From Vibrio pomeroyi (GTDB lineage: Bacteria > Pseudomonadota > Gammaproteobacteria > Enterobacterales > Vibrionaceae), in the NCBI GenBank assembly GCA_041879425.1, contig CP090854.1, positions 1,674,001 to 1,738,000 of the forward strand: a stretch of 64,000 nucleotides of DNA, read 5' to 3'. The notes below the pieces were generated by a model. The model was not told the DNA's origin, made no database searches, and saw nothing but the letters and a program-made list of their open reading frames with translations. Positions within the stretch are counted from its first letter, which is position 1, and each line of letters opens with the position of its first letter. A program made the position numbers and the translations under genes. Positions 1 to 7,447 of this stretch are shown here, piece by piece.

Positions 1-1
1 T

Positions 2-88
2 GAAATTCCGGCACTAATTGATGATGTCAATGCCGACACTAACCTAACAGCAGTACAGGAGTTGATAAAATGGTTACACAACAGCTAG
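2..88 (+). CDS. C-terminal end of an upstream gene (probable DdmD-like helicase-nuclease), partial
   Basis: An open frame enters from the left edge and stops with TAG at 86-88; the last 28 residues are visible and end in LIKWLHNS. It overlaps the next gene by 19 bases, which implies one transcript and translational coupling. Too little remains to identify it from sequence. The suggestion of DdmD (SF2 helicase plus nuclease) rests only on the known ddmD-ddmE gene order and on my reading of the downstream gene as ddmE. Confidence 0.45.
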   Translation, partial: EIPALIDDVNADTNLTAVQELIKWLHNS

Positions 89-2133
89 AGCCGTCCTCAC
101 ACGAACCCTTATCAAACTTAATTGAACAAATATCGATTGATACTGATTGGGTTGATAGAAGCTTCGCGATTTACTGTATCAGTTATAAAGGAATAGACTT
201 CTCAGAACGACCTAAGCGTTTAGTAACATTAGCGTCTGAAATCTATAAATCCGAATGTGTTTACTGCTTAGTGAAAGGTACCAATAAGGAAGCGTGTTAT
301 TGGGTGATGTTACCAAAGGACGCTAAATTAGACCTCAAAGACACGTCTTTGGCTATTAAACCAAGTAGCGCTGCCGAGCTACCTACATGGCAATTGGCTC
401 GTTTACTGATTAAAGCGATACCAAAAGTACTGGGTGGCATTACGCCTGAGATAAAACGCTTTGAAAGTGAAGGTTTGTACTATCACGTTAAAAGCAAAAA
501 GCTACCCAAAGGGCACTCTGGTTACGAATTAACGACCGTGGAAATCGACTTAGCGCCATGTGCAGCGCTTGGATTCAAACAAACACTGTCAATGAGTGTC
601 AAAACGTTTTCCCCTTTATCTTGGTTTACGTTAGAGAACGGAGAGATACAAAAAAAGGCAAAGTTTGCTACACGTTATCAACTTGATGATTTTGGGATGT
701 TGGTAAGCAAATCTATAAAGGGCGATTACATTAAGAAGCCTCTTTACTCTAATGCGAAGAATCGAATTCAGGCGATTGATATCACCAAAGAGTCTTATAG
801 CGGTTTTCAACTATCTAAGATCGGTATTCTTGAACAGTTCATGCAAGATCTTAAGCAAGCTTATGGCGATTCAGTATCCGTGAAGTTACAGCGGATTCCT
901 GGAGAAAAGCACAGATTTGTTTCAGATACGGTTGTCAAAAATTACTATGTAGGGCTGTTTGATGCGTTGAAAGAGCATCGTTTGGTGATCTGTGATTTAA
1001 CCGAAAACAAAGATACTGACCCTGCATTAACCTTGCTTCATGGCATCGAGCATCTAGATATAAATGCAGAAATAGCTGAAGTTCCAATTCGTGGTGCATT
1101 GAATATCCTAATTGTTGGTAATAAAAACACCTACAAGTCAGCTGAAGAAGATCCGTATCAGGTTTACCGCAAAAAGTACCAAGATACGGTTTTCCAGTCA
1201 TGCTATCCAGAACGATTATGGGATCGCAGAGGGCAACCAAATCGGCATGTGGTGGAAGTGTTGATAAAAGAACTATTTATCAAGCTAGAAGTCCATACAA
1301 GCAAGCATTTGATTGAGTACCCAAGCGGTCCTGAAGGATGCGTATATTACATGCCTCATCGACCGAAAGGCGAATTTTTAGAGGTTCGAGACGGGCCGTG
1401 GCCAGTGTATGCGTCTAAGTTAGTGGGCGATGAATGGCAATATACACAAGCGACTCAAGGTGATCTTGAAGATCTTGAGCTCGATTTAGGTAATGATAAA
1501 TGGCAAGTATTTCATGGATTTGAACGCTCTCCTGCTATTTATTGGCCGGAGTCGGGTGACTATGCCATTTTCATTGATACTGGTATTCAAATGCTGCCGG
1601 AATTTGAAGTAGTTGCAGAGCGGCTGCGTGAACTTAAAGAAGGGCGTTCACAAGATGTTCCAATTGCATTATTGATTCAGTTCATTGAAGAAAACCCAGA
1701 GAGTAAAGTAGTCAATAAGCTCAGAGCAATACTGTCGGAATGGGATGATACGGCCCTTTTAGCGTTTGATGAGTTTTCGTCAATCTCTTACAAAGGTAAT
1801 GATGAAAAACAATTTTACGATTGGCTGCGCGATCAAGGATTCTTTTTCAAAACGTCAATAAGAGGACAAAGTGAAGGGTTCTTTAATGCATCTTTAGGTT
1901 TTTTCTATAACCGTGAACAGGGAATGTATTTTGCTGGCGGCAAAGGTAGCCCACAAAGCAAAATCGAAAACTTTAGTCATTTATACGTGATAAAACATTC
2001 GTTTGATGTGCTACCAGAAGAGGTAGAAAACTTGTTTTACGTTTATCACTTAAGGCATCGTCTACCAACCGTAACGCCTTATCCATTTAAGCATCTACGT
2101 GAGTATATTGAGATGCAGCGTTTTAAATCTTGA
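70..2133 (+). CDS. DdmE-like prokaryotic Argonaute homologue (tentative)
   Basis: This 687-residue soluble protein has no signal peptide or membrane segment. The ATG at 70 has a good ribosome binding site (AGGAG, 57-61) and lies inside the end of the preceding gene. Features suggesting an Argonaute/PIWI-type protein are a MID-like stretch around residues 370-420 (conserved-looking ELFIKLEV helix) and a C-terminus rich in alternating hydrophobic strands ending in a Pro-rich LRHR..PTVTPYPFKHL segment, as in PIWI domains that end close to the protein terminus. No obvious DEDX catalytic tetrad is visible. In Vibrio cholerae DdmE is a catalytically inactive Argonaute of about this size, encoded directly after DdmD; the pair uses guide-directed recognition to remove small plasmids. 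Length, position second in a coupled pair and host genus fit. The assignment is from recollection of the family, not from an alignment; another PIWI-like or unrelated defence protein is possible. Confidence 0.55.
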   Translation: MVTQQLEPSSHEPLSNLIEQISIDTDWVDRSFAIYCISYKGIDFSERPKRLVTLASEIYKSECVYCLVKGTNKEACYWVMLPKDAKLDLKDTSLAIKPSSAAELPTWQLARLLIKAIPKVLGGITPEIKRFESEGLYYHVKSKKLPKGHSGYELTTVEIDLAPCAALGFKQTLSMSVKTFSPLSWFTLENGEIQKKAKFATRYQLDDFGMLVSKSIKGDYIKKPLYSNAKNRIQAIDITKESYSGFQLSKIGILEQFMQDLKQAYGDSVSVKLQRIPGEKHRFVSDTVVKNYYVGLFDALKEHRLVICDLTENKDTDPALTLLHGIEHLDINAEIAEVPIRGALNILIVGNKNTYKSAEEDPYQVYRKKYQDTVFQSCYPERLWDRRGQPNRHVVEVLIKELFIKLEVHTSKHLIEYPSGPEGCVYYMPHRPKGEFLEVRDGPWPVYASKLVGDEWQYTQATQGDLEDLELDLGNDKWQVFHGFERSPAIYWPESGDYAIFIDTGIQMLPEFEVVAERLRELKEGRSQDVPIALLIQFIEENPESKVVNKLRAILSEWDDTALLAFDEFSSISYKGNDEKQFYDWLRDQGFFFKTSIRGQSEGFFNASLGFFYNREQGMYFAGGKGSPQSKIENFSHLYVIKHSFDVLPEEVENLFYVYHLRHRLPTVTPYPFKHLREYIEMQRFKS

Positions 2134-2181
2134 ACAGGAGCTCAGGAAAGAGCCCTATAAACTAAAGTAACTTAATCGGTA

Positions 2182-2496
2182 ATGTGCGTGTTGGTACAGG
2201 TGTTCCAACATACGCTAGACGAAAAGACAGCGTTGTACTGTGTGCATGGGCGGGATATGATCGAAGACCTGTATATGTTCAATAAGCGCATATTATTGCT
2301 AAAGAAGTTGCTGCCCACCAACTGCTACCACTCTAAAACAAAGCCCAGAATACATGGGTTATACAAACGTTATAACTACTTAGTTCCAATTGATCTAGCG
2401 CCTATTTGGGAGAAATGTCGCCTTATCGAAGATGAACACTGTGAGCCTAAATTCAGCTTAACCTTAACACCATTGATATTAAGGAAGAATAGATAG
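2182..2496 (+). CDS. Small hypothetical protein, possibly a remnant
   Basis: This 104-residue frame begins 48 bases after the DdmE-like gene. The translation has a plausible mixed composition (HGRDMIEDLYMFNKRILLLKK) but I recognise no domain. There is no convincing ribosome binding site before the ATG. It could be a small gene of the defence island, the degraded edge of an inserted element, or a chance frame. The region to the purA terminator at 2587 holds nothing else. Confidence 0.3.
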   Translation: MCVLVQVFQHTLDEKTALYCVHGRDMIEDLYMFNKRILLLKKLLPTNCYHSKTKPRIHGLYKRYNYLVPIDLAPIWEKCRLIEDEHCEPKFSLTLTPLILRKNR

Positions 2497-2564
2497 TAAA
2501 AATAGTTGCGATCCAATATGAACCAGTATTTGATTTAGTCTTGAAAGACGTTCGTGACAATCGT

Positions 2565-2587
2565 AAAAAAGCCCACTGGATGTGGGC
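2565..2587 (-). terminator. Rho-independent terminator of purA paralogue
   Basis: A perfect 6-bp stem (GCCCAC 2571-2576 with GTGGGC 2582-2587) is followed on the minus strand by six T (2570-2565), 35 bases beyond the purA stop. Confidence 0.85.
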
Positions 2588-2621
2588 TTTGATGTAGATG
2601 ATGCCTTAGCTATTTTCGAAA

Positions 2622-3881
2622 CTAAGCTCGAATGATCATTTGCTCGCGCTCAGGACCTACCGATACCATTACAATTGGCACGCCCATCAATTCTTCAATG
2701 CGAGTAACATAATCCTGTGCAGCTTGAGGAAGGCTTTCAAAAGTGCGACAACCTGTGATGTCTTCATCCCAACCCGCCATGTCTTCATAAACAGGCTTCA
2801 GCTCAGCCGTTTGTGGCCAAATTGGGTTTTCGCTGTGCTCGCCTGCATATGCAGTACAGATCTTTAACTCAGCCAAACCAGACAAACAATCAATCTTAGT
2901 TAGAGCGATTTCTGTCGCTGCTTGCAGTTCAACGCCGTTGCGCGTTGCTACAGCATCGAAGTAACCCATATCACGTGGGCGACCTGTAGTAGCACCGTAT
3001 TCGTTAGAGCTCTCACGGAAGCTATCTTGCTCTTCCATTGCTGTAACCAGAGTACCTGTACCGACTGATGAGCTGAATGCCTTAGCCACTGCAATAACGC
3101 GCTCAGGGCGAAGGGCAGGTAAACCACTACCAATACCCGCATAAGCTGCCGTTACATTTGATGATGTTGTCCAAGGGTATTCACCGTAAACCAAGTCACG
3201 ACCTGCACCGAGTTGAGCTTCAAACAGCAGGTTTGCGTCTTGTGCTTGAAGTGCCTTAAGGGGCTCGGTCACGTTACAAATGAATGGGCGCCAAGCTTTC
3301 GTCACTTCAAGTAGCCATTCAGTCATTTCTGAAGCGGTCTGAGTAAAGTCACATATAGGGTAAAGGGCTTTTAGTTGAGGCATTTTCCAATCAAGCATGA
3401 ATTGAATGCGCTGCTCTAGAATCTCTGGTTGATTTAGCCAACCCACAAGGATGCCTTTTTTCATCACGCGATCGCCGTATGCTGGTGCGATACCTTGGCG
3501 AGTTGAACCATAAGCTGCATCACCTAAGCGCTCTTCTTCAAGCGTATCTTCCAGCGCGTGCAGTGGTAGGCACAGTGTCGCACGATCAGAAATAGCAAGT
3601 TTAACGTCAACATTTGCTGCTTGAACTTCTGCGATTTCTTCGCTTAATGCTGCAGGGCTAATGACCATGCCAGGGCCAAGTACAGCCGTACAGTCAGGGT
3701 TAAAAATACCACTTGGAAGTTGGTGCAGCTTGAATGTACCGAAGTCGTTAACTACGGTATGGCCTGCATTGTTTCCGCCTTGGAAACGAATGCTTGCAGA
3801 TGCTTCTGCTGCTAAAAAATCGACGATGCGGCCTTTGCCTTCATCACCCCAGTTTGCACCCACAACAACGATAGATGGCAT
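2622..3881 (-). CDS. purA: Adenylosuccinate synthetase, divergent second copy
   Basis: Catalyses GTP-dependent joining of IMP and aspartate to adenylosuccinate, the first committed step to AMP, in the cytosol. The 419 residues include the N-terminal phosphate-binding loop GANWGDEGKGR with the catalytic Asp and Lys, GGNNAGHT for IMP and GTP binding, GSTRQGIAPAY and the C-terminal GTP-binding part. The protein starts GANWGDEGKGR rather than the GTQWGDEGKGK of the housekeeping vibrio enzyme as I remember it, and is slightly shorter than the usual 430, so I read it as a paralogue. It is transcribed away from the LysR gene at 4266. The retained catalytic Asp argues against a phage PurZ-type 2-aminoadenine enzyme. 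Confidence 0.9.
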   Translation of the reverse strand: MPSIVVVGANWGDEGKGRIVDFLAAEASASIRFQGGNNAGHTVVNDFGTFKLHQLPSGIFNPDCTAVLGPGMVISPAALSEEIAEVQAANVDVKLAISDRATLCLPLHALEDTLEEERLGDAAYGSTRQGIAPAYGDRVMKKGILVGWLNQPEILEQRIQFMLDWKMPQLKALYPICDFTQTASEMTEWLLEVTKAWRPFICNVTEPLKALQAQDANLLFEAQLGAGRDLVYGEYPWTTSSNVTAAYAGIGSGLPALRPERVIAVAKAFSSSVGTGTLVTAMEEQDSFRESSNEYGATTGRPRDMGYFDAVATRNGVELQAATEIALTKIDCLSGLAELKICTAYAGEHSENPIWPQTAELKPVYEDMAGWDEDITGCRTFESLPQAAQDYVTRIEELMGVPIVMVSVGPEREQMIIRA

Positions 3882-3997
3882 AAGTTTATCTCCTGACTGA
3901 TTGAGAAATCATGTTAGTGCTGCATTGTGGATAAGAGAAATTAATTATCTTTATTATCTTGATAAGGATTCCATATAACTCTAAAGTCTTAATCATA

Positions 3998-4192
3998 AGC
4001 GAGATTCCCTATCATGTTCGTCCCTCACTGTAGGGAATGACGGAGTGGGGCCCTTGTAGTCAAGAGTGACACTCGTAATGTTGAATTGATTCTTAGGCGT
4101 CATTCCAGAACCGAGGGACGAGGTATCAGGAATCTCAAACCAGAAGCGAGATTCCCTATCGCGTTCGTTTCTCATTGTGGGGAATGACAGGG
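3998..4192. repeat. Cluster of three palindromic intergenic repeats
   Basis: The 384-bp gap between purA and the LysR gene holds three related units: 3998-4046, 4098-4136 (opposite orientation, more diverged) and 4145-4192. Each about 40-50 bp unit has AGCGAGATTCCCTAT at one end and GGGAATGACG at the other, and the arms can pair (ATTCCC with GGGAAT). The same family recurs at 32477-32650. These look like REP/MITE-like dispersed palindromes. The rest of the gap should carry both divergent promoters. Confidence 0.8.
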
Positions 4193-4265
4193 TAAGGTTG
4201 TTCGTCGTCTTGAGAAATAACGAAGTGGGGCATACCTAGTAGCTGGAAGTAACACATGAGAGAAG

Positions 4266-5183
4266 ATGATGCTTGATATTAATTTGTTGAACACGTTTGT
4301 AACGTTAGCTGAACACAAACATTTCGGTAAGGCGGCTAGTGTTCTGCATATGACGCAGCCAAATGTGAGCTTGCATCTAAAGCAACTCGAACAGCTAACA
4401 CGTATCAAGCTAATAGAAAGAAGCCCATTTCAGCTAACTCAAGCGGGCGAAAGGCTATTAGAAACCAGTAAAAGAACCTTGCTTGAGTTACAGGTATGTC
4501 AGGCTGATCTGAATGCGATTAATGACCTCAAAATCGGGACGCTAACCATTGCGGTTAGTGACATTATCTCTCGATTTCTATTGATTCGTCCTTTCCAGAA
4601 GTTCAAAGCTCAGTACCCGGGCATCGATCTCACCTTGCTTAACACCACCTCATCTCAAGCATCCAGTTTGGTAAAGAATGCCAAGGCAGACCTGGGTTTT
4701 GTGATTGCGAAAGAGCAGCATAACGAGTCGCTCTATTTTACTAAACTGCAAGAACTATCATGGTGCGCTCTGGGAGATGGTTTAGAGCCTCAAAGCACCG
4801 ATAACTCGAAGGATAATGATCCTAAGAACGATGAAGTCGAGCCAGAACTGACCTTGATCCTACTAGGTCACGATACGAGAACTCGAGACTTTATCGACGA
4901 AGGACTACCTAGTTTGAATCTACCTAATTACAGAGTGATGGAAGTTGGCAGTGTTGATGCACAAATTGACTGGGCTGAAGCGGGATTTGGCGTTGCCATC
5001 ATTCCTGAGTTCGCTATATCAACCAAGCCACACCTCAAATCGAAAGTCACACCACTACTCAATTTCTCTAGTACAAGCCTCGGTTACATTGTGAGGCAGA
5101 ATCAAGTGTTGTCGAAAGCCACAAAGCAGTTATTGGGTTGGGTGAATGATGAGATTACATTACTCCAGAAAAGCGTTGACTAG
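4266..5183 (+). CDS. LysR-family transcriptional regulator
   Basis: A 305-residue DNA-binding regulator. The N-terminal winged helix-turn-helix (about residues 1-62: FGKAASVLHMTQPNVSLHLKQLE) is followed by a linker helix and a periplasmic-binding-protein-like effector domain (about 90-295). A 20-residue acidic insertion (DNSKDNDPKNDEVEPE) sits in the effector domain. It is divergent from the purA paralogue, the classic LysR arrangement, so regulation of that gene is possible but not shown. The effector is unknown. Start at 4266 has GAGAGAAG just before it; a second ATG follows immediately. Confidence 0.9.
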   Translation: MMLDINLLNTFVTLAEHKHFGKAASVLHMTQPNVSLHLKQLEQLTRIKLIERSPFQLTQAGERLLETSKRTLLELQVCQADLNAINDLKIGTLTIAVSDIISRFLLIRPFQKFKAQYPGIDLTLLNTTSSQASSLVKNAKADLGFVIAKEQHNESLYFTKLQELSWCALGDGLEPQSTDNSKDNDPKNDEVEPELTLILLGHDTRTRDFIDEGLPSLNLPNYRVMEVGSVDAQIDWAEAGFGVAIIPEFAISTKPHLKSKVTPLLNFSSTSLGYIVRQNQVLSKATKQLLGWVNDEITLLQKSVD

Positions 5184-5223
5184 CGTCGCAGCAAACTCAC
5201 ATAACAACCAATAAATGGATCTG

Positions 5224-5247
5224 AGCCCACTGTATGTGGGCTTTTTT
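5224..5247 (+). terminator. Rho-independent terminator of LysR gene
   Basis: Seven-base stem AGCCCAC (5224-5230) with GTGGGCT (5236-5242), 5-base loop, then a run of T to 5247. Confidence 0.85.
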
Positions 5248-5280
5248 GTCGCTGCCATATACGTCACAGGAAATACCGCA

Positions 5281-5334
5281 TTGACAATGTTTGATTATCA
5301 AACTAAATTTAGCGATATTTATTTGACAGTCAAA
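5281..5334 (+). promoter_or_regulatory. Promoter with palindromic operators for the CDF-MarR operon
   Basis: A perfect -35 (TTGACA, 5281-5286) is spaced 17 bp from a -10-like TAAATT (5304-5309). The spacer is occupied by a perfect 15-bp palindrome, GTTTGATTATCAAAC (5289-5303). A second palindrome, TTTGACAGTCAAA, lies at 5322-5334, 32 bp centre to centre, and a half site GTTTGAT at 5354-5360 continues the spacing. MarR proteins usually bind such 13-16 bp palindromes over the promoter and repress; the likely ligand protein is the MarR regulator at 6357. Confidence 0.7.
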
Positions 5335-5404
5335 CTACTTGTTCATCAAAGTAGTTTGATTGATAAGTGACATCAACTTTGAGCATAAGACTAAGGACGC
5401 CATT

Positions 5405-6379
5405 TTGAGCTTTACAACCCACCACCAACACAACTTCTCTTCACATAACTGCCAAGGTGAAAAGCGAACTTTCTATGTCCTGCTACTGACTGTCACGACC
5501 ATGTTTATCGAAATCATCGCAGGTACTGTTTATGGCTCGATGGCATTGCTTGCAGATGGTTGGCACATGGGGACGCACGCAGCAGCGTTTGGCATCACTT
5601 TGTTTGCTTATCGCTATGCAAGAAAACATGCTGATAGTGCTCGTTTCTCTTTTGGTACTGGTAAAGTGAGTGTGCTAGGGGGCTACACCAGCGCTATTGC
5701 TTTGGGAATTGTGGCTCTGTTGATGCTGGTGGAATCGGTGCATCGTTTGTTCAACCCTCAAGCCATTCAATTTAACGAAGCAATTATCGTCGCTTGTATC
5801 GGTCTTACAGTGAATGTCGTAAGCATGTTCTTGTTGGGAGACCACCATCACGACCATGATCATGGACACACTCACGGGCATTCGCATGGTCATTCACATA
5901 GTCATGAAGATACTCATCATCATAGTCACACTGGCGACCATCATGATCACAATCTACGCGCAGCATACATGCACGTTTTGGCGGATACGTTAACGTCGTT
6001 ACTTGCAATTGTGGCACTACTGATTGGTAAGTTTTATGGTTGGAACTGGTTAGATGCAGTGATGGGGATGGTCGGCGCGCTGGTTATTGCTAAGTGGACT
6101 ATGAACCTTATGAAACAGACTAGCCCAATCTTACTCGATGAAAATATCCACCAGGAATACCGTGACTCGGTGATCGAAACGTTATCGCCTTATGCTTCCG
6201 TGACAGATTTTCATATGTGGAAGGTGAGTGGTCATCATTATTCAGCAGCGGTTACTCTTGAATCGATCAGTGATAAATCCGTTTCTGAATATAAACAAAT
6301 GCTCGCCAAGTTTGATAAGATAAATCACCTTACTCTTGAAGTGCACTCAAACGGCCATGCAAAACATAGAACAGCTTAA
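5405..6379 (+). CDS. CDF-family divalent metal exporter, DmeF-like
   Basis: Proton-coupled cation diffusion facilitator of the inner membrane, expected to export divalent metals (DmeF proteins: Co, Ni; Zn possible). In 324 residues there are six membrane segments. Metal-site residues appear in ADGWHMGTH (D51, H54, H58) and HVLAD (H190, D194). Between segments 4 and 5 is a very His-rich cytosolic loop (147-182, repeated GHSH/HHDH). A short C-terminal cytoplasmic domain follows. I chose the TTG at 5405 because AAGGA (5393-5397) lies 7 bases upstream; the longer TTG at 5360 would fall inside the operator region and has no ribosome site. It overlaps the MarR gene by 23 bases. DmeF operons known to me carry a CsoR/RcnR-type regulator, so a MarR partner is unusual. 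Confidence 0.85.
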   Translation: MSFTTHHQHNFSSHNCQGEKRTFYVLLLTVTTMFIEIIAGTVYGSMALLADGWHMGTHAAAFGITLFAYRYARKHADSARFSFGTGKVSVLGGYTSAIALGIVALLMLVESVHRLFNPQAIQFNEAIIVACIGLTVNVVSMFLLGDHHHDHDHGHTHGHSHGHSHSHEDTHHHSHTGDHHDHNLRAAYMHVLADTLTSLLAIVALLIGKFYGWNWLDAVMGMVGALVIAKWTMNLMKQTSPILLDENIHQEYRDSVIETLSPYASVTDFHMWKVSGHHYSAAVTLESISDKSVSEYKQMLAKFDKINHLTLEVHSNGHAKHRTA

Positions 6380-6773
6380 CCAAATATTGACTGAGTTCTA
6401 CGATAAAATGTCTTCGTGGGAGCAATCGGTTGTTAAAGAAACGGGTTACTCGCTCGCGCAGGTCCATACGATTGAAGTGTTGGGCATGCATGGTGCGTTG
6501 AGAATGAAAGAGCTTGCCGAAAAGCTTGGTATTACAACAGGCACACTTACTGTTCAAATTGAGAAGTTAGTTAAGGCAGAGTTGATTGAACGTCATCAAC
6601 ACCCAACCGATCGCCGAGCAATTGTGGTTGCTTTGACTGATGAAGGGCGAAAGATCCACGTTCACCATAACCAACTTCACCTAAATCTCGTAAACGAGTT
6701 AACCCAAGACATAGAAGAACAAGACAAAGCGGTGCTATTGAAGTGCTTAACCCAAATGGTGAAAGCTTTTTAA
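6357..6773 (+). CDS. MarR-family transcriptional regulator
   Basis: A 138-residue winged-helix repressor. The core ALRMKELAEKLGITTGTLTV recognition region and the wing (HPTDRRAIVVALTDEG) are typical, flanked by dimerisation helices. The ATG at 6357 lies inside the end of the exporter gene (overlap 6357-6379), so translation is probably coupled; an upstream in-frame TTG at 6336 is less likely. Its operon carries perfect palindromes over the promoter, consistent with autoregulation and metal- or stress-responsive control of the exporter. The C-terminal HVHHNQLH stretch could bind metal; that is inference. Confidence 0.88.
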   Translation: MQNIEQLNQILTEFYDKMSSWEQSVVKETGYSLAQVHTIEVLGMHGALRMKELAEKLGITTGTLTVQIEKLVKAELIERHQHPTDRRAIVVALTDEGRKIHVHHNQLHLNLVNELTQDIEEQDKAVLLKCLTQMVKAF

Positions 6774-6855
6774 CACGCGGCAGGTTACCAGCTCGTATCC
6801 AAGGGCGAGGGGGCAATACTTCCCTTTCAGACTATGAATGGTTAGCACATAAAAT

Positions 6856-6886
6856 GGACCTACTTAATCAGTAGGTCCTTTTTTTT
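6856..6886 (+). terminator. Rho-independent terminator of the CDF-MarR operon
   Basis: Perfect 8-bp stem GGACCTAC (6856-6863) with GTAGGTCC (6871-6878), 7-base loop, then eight T. Confidence 0.92.
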
Positions 6887-7447
6887 GCAAATAAATACGA
6901 ATGTTTATTTATTGTTAAATTACCCCTCCTTGTTAATAAATAATTAAACATTCACTTCGGTTATCTATATTTCTTAATTTAAGAAGTAATAGATCGTTAA
7001 ATAGGGTCATTGACTACAAAGTAAAATAGATTCTCGATTTTCATGCCTACAATTGAACAGTATTCATAATTTTCTGTATTAATCTTAAATAATCATCCAA
7101 TTCTAAGTCATTGAGCAACATAGCTATTCAGTGATAGATAGCGAGATGATAAAGAAGAATATTATTTTCTAATCACTGGTTATCTACTTTGAACATGATA
7201 TTTCTTATTCGGATTTATCAGTCTCACAAATGAGAATGGTTGAATTGTGTACGAATTTATTCTTTACACAAATATGACTTTGTCAGATTATCGTTAGCAA
7301 TTGAACGGTGTTTTATTGTTGGTGTGTGCGATCTGGTATTGCATGCTGGCGGTAGAAGACTTGTCCGAAGGACCTATAAATTCTAAGAAGAAATATAACC
7401 ATTACTCTCGTCATGGCTCGATTTTTTACGATTAAGGAAAAGTAAAT
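6887..7447 (+). promoter_or_regulatory. AT-rich 560-bp gap with shared promoter blocks
   Basis: No gene was found here. Three blocks recur in the same order before the outer-membrane gene at 26141: the inverted repeat AGTCTCA-N4-TGAGAAT (7220-7237), ACACAAA (7266-7272), and TTGAACGGTGTTTTATTGTT (7301-7320), which matches its counterpart at 16 of 20 positions. Block 3 lies about 140 bases before the ATG in both cases, which suggests a long leader. The regulator is unknown. Confidence 0.55.

Noticed and set aside
2622..3881. Phage-type PurZ (2-aminoadenine synthesis)
   Set aside because: The catalytic Asp of WGDEGKG is retained and the length is that of a normal PurA.
3993..4175. A 60-codon minus-strand reading frame with repeated RDRESR-like residues
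   Set aside because: It consists entirely of the palindromic intergenic repeats and has no ribosome site.
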